Positions 1 through 5,181 of a DNA stretch of 8,528 nucleotides are shown here, in pieces. Position numbers and translations under genes: made by a program. The notes below the pieces were generated by a model. It saw only the letters and a list, made by a program, of their open reading frames with translations, was not told the DNA's origin and did no database searches. This DNA comes from DTU018 sp003444615 (GTDB lineage Bacteria > Bacillota > Syntrophomonadia > Syntrophomonadales > Syntrophomonadaceae): the NCBI GenBank assembly GCA_049656905.1, contig JBASMO010000150.1, positions 1-8,528 on the forward strand, read 5' to 3'. The first letter of the stretch is position 1. Each line of letters starts with the position of its first letter.

Positions 1-7
1 AGCACAT

Positions 8-14
8 ACCTCCT
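8..14 (-). promoter_or_regulatory. Ribosome binding site of a gene beyond the left edge
   Basis: Read on the minus strand, positions 14 to 8 give AGGAGGT, a near-perfect Shine-Dalgarno sequence, 32 nt after the stop codon of the acyl-CoA ligase. The ATG and GTG triplets at 7-5 and 5-3 are too close to be good starts, so the start codon is probably just outside the window. This suggests a second minus-strand gene in the same operon as the ligase. No U-rich hairpin separates the two. The identity of that gene cannot be seen. Confidence 0.5.
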
Positions 15-46
15 ATATTTTTATTGGCCTATTGCCCAAAATCAGA

Positions 47-1918
47 TTACTCATACATAGCATTGATTACATCGCTGTATTTCTCGTCAATCTGCTTGCG
101 CTTTAGCTTCATGGTCGGAGTCAGCTCTCCGCTTTCCTGGGTCAGCTCGTTCACCAGCAGAGTAAACTTTTTGATTTGCTCGACCCGGGCCATAGCTTCG
201 TTGTGTTTGGCAACTATATCTTCATAGAGTTTGATTACCTGTGGATTAGTAATCAGCTCTTCACGGGAGCTGAATGATATATTGTTACGCCGGCAGTAGT
301 CTTCCAAGACTACGAAATTCGGCACTATAAGGGCAGTAATATAAGGTCGCTTTTCTCCAATAGTCACAAACTGCTCAATAAACAGGTTTTCTCCGAAACG
401 CACTTCTATCTGCTGGGGTGAAATATTTTTACCCCCCGCGGTAATAATCAAGTCTTTGATACGATCAGTTATCTTTATGTAAGTGTAATCGGTGCCGTTT
501 TTATTAACAACCGTTATTTCTCCAATATCCTGGGTCTTAAACCACCCATCTTCGGTGAAACAATCGGCGGTTGCCTGAGGATTATTATAATAACCCTGCA
601 TACACATGCCGCCTTTTAGCTGAATTTCACCTTCGTCGGAAAGCCTGGCCTCAACCATGGGAATCATGGGACCACATTCCCCCGGTTTGCCTTTGTCTTC
701 GAAGCCGACACATACTGGGAAAAACTCGGTTAGACCATATCCCTGAATAACGTTAATGCCAAAGGCCTGGAAAAACTCGTTGATCTCAGCGGCAAAGGCT
801 GCGCCTCCCACGTGATAAACGTTGCAGCGCTCAGCTCCCAATGTATGTCGCACTTTTTTCATGATGAGAGCATCCGCCAGTTTATGTTGAGCCCGCAAAA
901 ATGCTCCCGTTTTTATTCCAGCAGCTTGGTTGCGGTATACTTGTAAGGCCACCTTTTCCGCCCAATTAAACAGCCCGGCTTTTACCGGAGAAGCAGTTTT
1001 CAAACCCTCATGGATAGTGCCGTATACCTTTTCCCAGATGCGGGGTACACTGGTCATAAAATGCGGCCTGATCACTTCCATAACTTCGAGAAACTGCTTG
1101 GGGTCAGGACAATAGGCGATACGTATGCCCATGCTCATGCAGCCATAGGACCACATCCGTTCAAAAACATGACTGAGGGGAAGAATAGCCAGGGAAACGT
1201 GTTGGGGGCCAGTGCCGGGAAATCGCGCAGCCGACGGAAAAATCCCGTTCATGAAGCTTCGGTGGGTATGTACAGCGCCTTTGGGCTTTCCGGTGGTCCC
1301 CGATGTGTAAATCAGAGTAAGAATGTCATCGGGATTTACCTGGTTGAGCCGCTCCTGCAAAGTAGCATCCTGGTCAGCCTTGCGGCCCATATCCAGCATT
1401 TCGTCAAAATACATACTGTCATCCCCGGAGATGACAATGTCCCGGTCAAAAGCCACGATTTTTTCCAGACAAGAGCATTCAGCTTTTACCTTTTTGGCCC
1501 GGTCATATTGTTCCTGTTCGCCTACAAACATTATTTTAATACCGGCATCGTTGACAATATGAGCCGCTTCTTCAGCAGAGTTGGTAGCATAAATCGGGAC
1601 TGATACTGACCTTATGGCCAGAATGCCAAGGTCGGCAATGGCCCATTCCGCGCGGTTAGCGGAAAAGATTCCTGCCATCTCGCCGGGCTGCAATAGATCC
1701 ATTTCCAATAGCGCCTTGGCAACCGCCCGAACTTGCTCTCCGAAATCCTTCCATGTAATTGAAACCCATTCATCCTTGACTTTATAGGTCAGTGCATCTA
1801 AGTCAGCAAATTTCTCTGCACTTTTCAGCATCATATAAGCAAGAGTCTTGTTTTCCTTCAGATAAGCCTCAAATTCCTGGTCCCAGTCTATAGATGAGTT
1901 TGCTATTGCATTAGACAT
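47..1918 (-). CDS. Long-chain acyl-CoA ligase (AMP-forming, FAA1/FadD type)
   Basis: This is a 623-residue ANL-superfamily adenylating enzyme that should convert a fatty acid, ATP and CoA to acyl-CoA, AMP and pyrophosphate, at the cytoplasm or inner membrane face. Visible motifs in order are the P-loop YTSGTTGKPKG (204-214), PLSHVFER (247-254, typical of the long-chain branch), GGAAF (371-375), GYGLTE (393-398), KTQDIG (461-466), the hinge DRIKD (485-489) and the C-terminal catalytic lysine in TPTMKLKR (K604). Length is normal for the family. The start is supported by GGGAGG at 1925-1930 on the minus strand, 6 nt before the ATG. One oddity is that the usual TGD motif reads TQD; the ribose-binding Asp464 is kept. 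Upstream lies a leftward promoter with a TetR-type operator (2240-2268), which fits fatty-acid-responsive control (inference). Chain-length specificity cannot be judged; benzoate or other acids are less likely given the long-chain motifs. Confidence 0.93.
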   Translation of the reverse strand: MSNAIANSSIDWDQEFEAYLKENKTLAYMMLKSAEKFADLDALTYKVKDEWVSITWKDFGEQVRAVAKALLEMDLLQPGEMAGIFSANRAEWAIADLGILAIRSVSVPIYATNSAEEAAHIVNDAGIKIMFVGEQEQYDRAKKVKAECSCLEKIVAFDRDIVISGDDSMYFDEMLDMGRKADQDATLQERLNQVNPDDILTLIYTSGTTGKPKGAVHTHRSFMNGIFPSAARFPGTGPQHVSLAILPLSHVFERMWSYGCMSMGIRIAYCPDPKQFLEVMEVIRPHFMTSVPRIWEKVYGTIHEGLKTASPVKAGLFNWAEKVALQVYRNQAAGIKTGAFLRAQHKLADALIMKKVRHTLGAERCNVYHVGGAAFAAEINEFFQAFGINVIQGYGLTEFFPVCVGFEDKGKPGECGPMIPMVEARLSDEGEIQLKGGMCMQGYYNNPQATADCFTEDGWFKTQDIGEITVVNKNGTDYTYIKITDRIKDLIITAGGKNISPQQIEVRFGENLFIEQFVTIGEKRPYITALIVPNFVVLEDYCRRNNISFSSREELITNPQVIKLYEDIVAKHNEAMARVEQIKKFTLLVNELTQESGELTPTMKLKRKQIDEKYSDVINAMYE

Positions 1919-1920
1919 AT

Positions 1921-1992
1921 TTAGCCTCCCTTACTGCTGGTGATCCATTCAGCTATAAAAAATAGCGTTATGTTATCACCAGTCTCCTGCAT
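1921..1992 (-). other. Possible 23-codon upstream ORF in the ligase leader
   Basis: On the minus strand an ATG at 1992-1990 opens a 23-codon frame (starting MQETGDNITLFF and ending SSKGG) that stops at 1923-1921, two nt before the ligase ATG. Its last codons contain the ligase Shine-Dalgarno sequence, so its translation could be coupled to that of the ligase. No good ribosome binding site precedes it; the nearest purine run, AAGG, is about 16 nt upstream. It may therefore be chance. The inverted repeat at 1937-1982 lies wholly inside it. Confidence 0.2.
1937..1982. repeat. 8-bp inverted repeat upstream of the ligase gene
   Basis: CTGGTGAT at 1937-1944 is the exact reverse complement of ATCACCAG at 1975-1982, with a 30-nt AT-rich interval between. 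In the ligase mRNA it would form a stem-loop about 20 nt before the start codon. In DNA it could be a spaced operator. A weak leftward extended -10 (TGGTGATAAC, with a TTGTTT 18 nt before it) overlaps the right arm, so a promoter-proximal second control site is possible. No protein family is assigned to it. Confidence 0.3.
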
Positions 1993-2009
1993 AACTAAAC
2001 AATACTGCC

Positions 2010-2207
2010 TTGCAAATAATCGGTTTTGCTGATACGGAAAAAATAGTGACCGCAGCGATGTTAATGCAACTTCAAGCAGGGATTGTCATGGGGGATGTCA
2101 AACCTCTGCCGGCTGAGACCATTGTGATGGAAGCGATCAAAGATGGGTTAGCAGCATGCGCTATTGATATGGATGATTATATTCGACCCGATTCCTTCCC
2201 TCCTTAA
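2010..2207 (+). CDS. Unrecognised 65-codon ORF, possible gene remnant
   Basis: I do not recognise this product. The frame is open from 1995, just after an in-frame stop at 1992-1994, and runs to TAA at 2205-2207. It would have to use TTG at 2010 or an internal ATG (2058 or 2064), and no Shine-Dalgarno sequence is visible before any of them. The peptide looks protein-like: an alternating hydrophobic and acidic sequence with MLMQLQAGIVMGDVKPLP near its middle, then an acidic end MDDYIRPDSFPP. It has no cysteine pairs, membrane segment or known catalytic motif. It could be the 3' end of a lost gene. It lies antisense to the presumed leader transcribed from the promoter at 2240-2268, so expression is doubtful. 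Confidence 0.2.
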   Translation: MQIIGFADTEKIVTAAMLMQLQAGIVMGDVKPLPAETIVMEAIKDGLAACAIDMDDYIRPDSFPP

Positions 2208-2239
2208 AATTTCGATTCGGAATTATTCAGTATACTATT

Positions 2240-2268
2240 AATATACCGACTAGTCGGTATAGTTTCAA
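2240..2268 (-). promoter_or_regulatory. Leftward sigma-A-type promoter with TetR-like operator in its spacer
   Basis: Read on the minus strand, TTGAAA (2268-2263) and TATATT (2245-2240) are separated by exactly 17 nt. This is a near-consensus housekeeping promoter pointing toward the acyl-CoA ligase. The palindrome at 2242-2261 fills most of the spacer and reaches four bases into the -10 box, so a bound repressor would block RNA polymerase. Transcription would start near 2233, giving a leader of about 315 nt before the ligase ATG. There is no other minus-strand gene of any size in between, so the ligase is the most likely target. No equally good rightward promoter was found for the macro-domain gene. 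Confidence 0.55.
2242..2261. promoter_or_regulatory. Perfect 20-bp palindrome, probable TetR-family operator
   Basis: The sequence TATACCGACTAGTCGGTATA is its own reverse complement over all 20 bases. Gap-free palindromes centred on GACTAGTC are typical binding sites of TetR-family repressors. The related Bacillus FadR boxes upstream of fatty-acid degradation genes share the TGACTAGTCA-like centre (family knowledge). The position inside a promoter supports an operator role. It could also fold as an RNA hairpin (8-bp stem, CUAG loop), but the nearest T-run starts 11 nt downstream, so a terminator is less likely. No TetR gene lies in the window, so the regulator is unknown. Confidence 0.6.
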
Positions 2269-2364
2269 CTATTTTTTATTGATCACATCTAGCAAAAACA
2301 AGACCACCAGATACGCTATTATATAAATAAAGAGACCAATTTGGCGGAGAAGGGAGAGAGATTA

Positions 2365-3354
2365 ATGCCACTTCAATTAGTCCGCAACGATATCACCAAA
2401 ATGAAGGTCGATGCCATTGTCAATGCAGCCAATACGGCCTTGAAAAGGGGGGGAGGTGTATGCGGGGCAATTTTTTCCGCCGCCGGAGCCAAAGAGCTAC
2501 AGGCTGAGTGTGATCGTATCGGCGGGTGTAAGGTGGGAGAAGCCGTCATCTCCAAAGGCTACAATCTCCCTGCCAAGTACATTATCCACACCGTCGGTCC
2601 CGTCTGGCAGGGGGGGCATGCCAATGAGGCCCAGCTTTTACATAACTGCTATATTAATTCCCTAAACCTGGCGTTAAAGCATAAATGTGAATCCATAGCC
2701 TTTCCCCTAATCTCATCAGGAATTTTTGGTTATCCCAAAGACCAGGCCTTGCATGTAGCCATTTCCGCTATCAGTGAATTTTTGCTAAACAACGAAGCAA
2801 ATGTTTACCTGGTTCTATTCGATAAAAACGCGGTCACTTTAAGCGAAAAACTCTTTACCGCCATTACCGAATACATTGATGATCATTACGTTGATGAACG
2901 CCTGCTAAAGGAGCGGCATAGGGGTATAGAATATGTTGCAGGCCGTGCAGTTATAAGACAGGACGAGGTGCTGTACAGTCCCAGCAGGTCTTTGGAAGAC
3001 GTATTGGGCCAGTTGGACGAAACTTTCTCAGAAATGCTGCTGCGCCTTATTGACGAAAAAGGCCTGACCGATGTGGAAACCTACAAACGAGCCAATATAG
3101 ACCGCAAACTGTTCTCCAAAATCCGCAGCAATAAAGACTACCATCCCAGTAAGGCCACCGCCTTGGCCTTGGCTATTGCCCTTAAGCTGAACCTGGACGA
3201 GACCCTGGATCTGCTCAGCAAAGCCGGTTACACCCTGTCCCCCAGCAGCAAATTCGATGTGATCATCCAGTACTTCATCGAGGAAGGCAACTACAATATA
3301 TTTGAAATCAACGAAGCCTTATTCTATTTTGAGCAAGCTACCCTGGGCTCCTGA
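2365..3354 (+). CDS. Macro-domain protein with C-terminal XRE-like helical domain
   Basis: The product has 329 residues. Residues 1-170 form a macro domain, a module that binds or hydrolyses ADP-ribose and its derivatives. It shows NDIT (8-11), NAAN (20-23), the glycine-rich loop GGGVCGAIF (29-37), TVGPVW (76-81) and the diphosphate loop ISSGIFGYP (116-124). A linker (about 171-215) leads to an alpha-helical region (about 216-329). In it, DRKLFSKIR, then YHPSKATALALAIALKLNLDETLDLLSKAGY, resembles the end of a Cro/XRE helix-turn-helix fold. The ATG at 2365 was chosen because GGAGAAGGGAGAG lies just upstream at 2345-2357; a TTG at 2341 would sit before that site. The catalytic Asp of many MacroD-type hydrolases is Cys33 here. 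The gene sits 77 nt before a VWA gene on the same strand and probably works with it. The molecular target is unknown; ADP-ribose binding is the safest reading. Confidence 0.88.
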   Translation: MPLQLVRNDITKMKVDAIVNAANTALKRGGGVCGAIFSAAGAKELQAECDRIGGCKVGEAVISKGYNLPAKYIIHTVGPVWQGGHANEAQLLHNCYINSLNLALKHKCESIAFPLISSGIFGYPKDQALHVAISAISEFLLNNEANVYLVLFDKNAVTLSEKLFTAITEYIDDHYVDERLLKERHRGIEYVAGRAVIRQDEVLYSPSRSLEDVLGQLDETFSEMLLRLIDEKGLTDVETYKRANIDRKLFSKIRSNKDYHPSKATALALAIALKLNLDETLDLLSKAGYTLSPSSKFDVIIQYFIEEGNYNIFEINEALFYFEQATLGS

Positions 3355-3356
3355 TT

Positions 3357-3373
3357 GTCGCTCTCCAAGCGAC
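3357..3373 (+). repeat. Small hairpin between the macro and VWA genes
   Basis: GTCGCT at 3357-3362 and AGCGAC at 3368-3373 form a perfect 6-bp stem with a 5-nt loop, starting 2 nt after the macro gene stop codon. No T-run follows, so it is not a standard terminator. It could be an mRNA processing or stability element that uncouples the two genes, or chance. Confidence 0.3.
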
Positions 3374-3431
3374 CACTGCCCCCCATAAACTTGTTACCCT
3401 TCCATTAACCAAGGAAAGGGAGGATGACAGA

Positions 3432-4088
3432 ATGAAAACGGATTTAACGGAATTAGTATTTATCCTGGACCGGAGCGGCTCCATGTCCGGTCTAGAAAGC
3501 GACACCATCGGCGGCTATAATGCCATGCTGAAAAAACAACAGCAAGAACCTGGCGAAGCCACTGTTACTACGGTGCTGTTTGATGATGAATACCAGTTGC
3601 TGCATGACCGCATAAATATCAAAGGCATAAGCCCCATCACTGAGAAGGAGTATTTTGTCCGCGGCACCACCGCACTGTTAGATGCCATAGGCAAAACCAT
3701 TCATAAGATCCACAATGCCCAGCAGCATACCAGCCCCGAGCACCGGGCTGACAAAGTGCTGTTTGTGATCATCACCGACGGCATGGAAAACGCCAGCCGG
3801 GAATACAGCTATGCTCAAGTCAAACAGCTGGTAGAAAGGCAGAAAGAAACCTATGGCTGGGAATTTATTTTCCTGGGTGCTAACATCGATGCCATCGCCA
3901 CGGCAGCTACCTTTGGCATCAGTGCCGACCGGGCCGCCAACTACCATGCCGACAGTCAGGGCACTCAGCTCAATTATGAAGCGGTTGGCTGTGCGGTCAG
4001 CGAGTTTCGCACCAGCCGCCAAATCAGCGACAGATGGAAAGCCCGTATTGATGAGGATTTTAAGAAACGGGGAAAAAAACACAAATGA
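3432..4088 (+). CDS. Stand-alone VWA-domain protein with intact MIDAS (TerY-like)
   Basis: The product is 218 residues, almost entirely one von Willebrand factor type A domain, without a signal peptide or membrane segment, so it is cytosolic. The metal-ion-dependent adhesion site is complete: DRSGS (Asp13, Ser15, Ser17), a Thr in RGTTAL (79-80) and Asp116 in IITDGMEN. Metal-dependent binding of a partner protein is therefore expected. The stretch WEFIFLGANIDA (143-154) with the following FGISADRAANY is typical of small bacterial VWA proteins related to TerY. The C-terminus is basic (KKRGKKHK). The start is fixed by GGGAGG at 3418-3423, 8 nt before the ATG; an earlier ATG at 3424 stops after three codons. 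It follows the macro-domain gene at 77 nt on the same strand and is probably cotranscribed. By family it is likely an adaptor or assembly factor; its partner, perhaps the macro protein, is inferred from position only. Confidence 0.9.
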   Translation: MKTDLTELVFILDRSGSMSGLESDTIGGYNAMLKKQQQEPGEATVTTVLFDDEYQLLHDRINIKGISPITEKEYFVRGTTALLDAIGKTIHKIHNAQQHTSPEHRADKVLFVIITDGMENASREYSYAQVKQLVERQKETYGWEFIFLGANIDAIATAATFGISADRAANYHADSQGTQLNYEAVGCAVSEFRTSRQISDRWKARIDEDFKKRGKKHK

Positions 4089-4098
4089 CTGTATGAAT

Positions 4099-4266
4099 TG
4101 TCATTGGTCTCTCTTCCCAAAGTGCAGACTTTTTTTGTGAGGTTGTTGTGTAGAGAGGTTCTACGCTAGTGTCATTGGCCGTCTCATTGCTAAGTAGAAG
4201 TAAGTTGTTGCTGTGAAGCGATCCTACTCTAATGTCATCGCGAGGAGCGCAGTGACGTGGCGATCC
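4099..4266. repeat. Degenerate dispersed-repeat cluster (TGTCATTG...GCAATCC type)
   Basis: Three sites start with TGTCAT: 4099-4107 (TGTCATTGG), 4170-4178 (TGTCATTGG) and 4233-4240 (TGTCATCG). The last opens a recognisable 34-nt unit at 4233-4266 that contains CGCGAGGAGCGCAGTGACG and ends GGCGATCC. A second right end, GAAGCGATCC, lies at 4215-4224. The 17-mers at 4161-4177 and 4224-4240 match at 14 of 17 positions, giving a direct repeat 63 bp apart. Repeats of the form GTCATTGCGAGGAGC...GCAATCC are scattered through many bacterial genomes, and these look like decayed copies. No ORF is credible here. Confidence 0.6.
4119..4137 (+). terminator. Weak possible terminator after the VWA gene
   Basis: AAAGT (4119-4123) and ACTTT (4128-4132) pair around a GCAG loop and run into a T-tract ending at 4136. 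The stem is only 5 bp and mostly A-T, so termination would be inefficient. It lies 31 nt after the VWA stop codon, which is the right place for the end of the macro-VWA transcript. Confidence 0.3.
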
Positions 4267-4270
4267 AATT

Positions 4271-4302
4271 CCTGAGGCGGCTTGGTCTTCCACATCCTCA
4301 GG
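4271..4302. repeat. 7-bp inverted repeat beside the repeat cluster
   Basis: CCTGAGG at 4271-4277 pairs perfectly with CCTCAGG at 4296-4302 across an 18-nt interval. It starts 5 nt after the right end of the last TGTCAT unit and is probably part of the same repeat family or of its insertion site. No T-run follows on either strand, so it is not a clear terminator for the convergent transcripts that meet here. Confidence 0.3.
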
Positions 4303-4377
4303 CTAACTAACTCATACCCAACTTTTGGGCTGATAATAAAGAACGTTTACGCAATAACATCTGTTAATAGAAGGGCT

Positions 4378-5181
4378 TCAGGTCATATCAGTCTGCCTTT
4401 CCCCAGACACATTCACCTTCTCATCTGGGAATGGAACCACCACGGGTATGCCCATGTGTTCGATAATGTGAACGTGTATCCTATACACTTCCTCTATGTT
4501 TTCGGGTGTCATTACTTCCAAGCCGCCGTAGGCAAAGACCTGGGCATCTTTGAGCAATAGAAAACGCTCACAGTAACGAATGGCCAGGTTGAGGTCGTGA
4601 ATGATTATGGCTACGCAGATATCATGCTCCTGGGCGATTTCTTTAACCTGCCGGAGAACTTCATGCTGATTGCGGGGGTCAAGATTACTGGTGGGTTCAT
4701 CCAGCAGTAGAAGCTTCGGTTCCTGGGCTAAGGCTCGGGCCAACATCACCTTTTGTAATTCTCCGCCCGATAGTTGCCAAACATTGCGCAAGGCAAAATC
4801 CTCCAGCTGCATTTTCTTCATGATGCTCCAGGCGATGTGTCGATCCTCATAGGTTGCATCCCACTTTATGTATGGTTTGCGGCCCAGGAGTATAGTATCA
4901 AACACGGTCATATTGATGGATTCGTTATTTTGCGGTACATAGGCGATATTCTGCGCCATAATATTCTTCCTCATTGTATATACATTTTGGCCATCAACGA
5001 ACACGGTGCCTTTTTGGGCAGGGCAAATGCGATCCATGCATTTTAGCAAGGTGCTTTTACCAGCTCCGTTATTCCCCAAAATGGCTATACACTGGTTCTT
5101 CTCTATGTCAAAACTGATATCTTCAATTATGTTGTTGCCATTTTGATTATAAGCAAAAGTAATATCTCTAACTTCAACCAT
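4378..5181 (-). CDS. ABC importer ATPase, FepC/BtuD/MolC class
   Basis: This 267-residue nucleotide-binding subunit powers import through the adjacent permease. All ABC motifs are present: Walker A GNNGAGKST (36-44), Q-loop YVPQ (Gln84), signature LSGGE (137-141), Walker B LLLLDEP (157-163), D-loop SNLD (165-168) and H-loop His195. The ATG at 5181-5179 (MVEVRDITF) was chosen because the fold begins there and GGGGG lies about 10 nt upstream (5192-5196). A start further upstream would add 30 unrelated residues lying over the permease. It overlaps the permease stop by 8 nt (ATGGTTGA), so translation is probably coupled. It is the last gene of the operon. The substrate cannot be read from the ATPase. 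Confidence 0.93.
   Translation of the reverse strand: MVEVRDITFAYNQNGNNIIEDISFDIEKNQCIAILGNNGAGKSTLLKCMDRICPAQKGTVFVDGQNVYTMRKNIMAQNIAYVPQNNESINMTVFDTILLGRKPYIKWDATYEDRHIAWSIMKKMQLEDFALRNVWQLSGGELQKVMLARALAQEPKLLLLDEPTSNLDPRNQHEVLRQVKEIAQEHDICVAIIIHDLNLAIRYCERFLLLKDAQVFAYGGLEVMTPENIEEVYRIHVHIIEHMGIPVVVPFPDEKVNVSGERQTDMT

Noticed and set aside
24..46. TTGGCC/CCCAA hairpin as a terminator after the ligase
   Set aside because: The stem is about 4 bp plus a mismatch and is followed on the minus strand by TAAAAATATA rather than a T-run, then by a strong ribosome binding site, so read-through into a next gene is more likely.
1010..1603. 197-codon open frame on the plus strand inside the acyl-CoA ligase
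   Set aside because: It is fully antisense to a well-supported gene with all family motifs, has no recognisable domain and no ribosome binding site.
2242..2278. Palindrome plus T-run as a rho-independent terminator
   Set aside because: The T-run starts 11 nt after the palindrome, and the palindrome fits precisely inside a promoter. A smaller stem at 2259-2272 (ATAGTT/AACTAT) abuts the T-run but has only a 2-nt loop.
3678..4082. 134-codon minus-strand frame inside the VWA gene
   Set aside because: It is the antisense shadow of a gene with a complete MIDAS motif; nothing in the translated peptide is recognisable.
4099..4266. Repeat cluster as a CRISPR array
   Set aside because: The repeats are degenerate, unequal in length and unevenly spaced, and no cas gene is present.
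4060..4293. 77-codon minus-strand frame across the repeat cluster
   Set aside because: It consists mainly of translated dispersed-repeat sequence (including RHCAPRDDI), a common false gene call.
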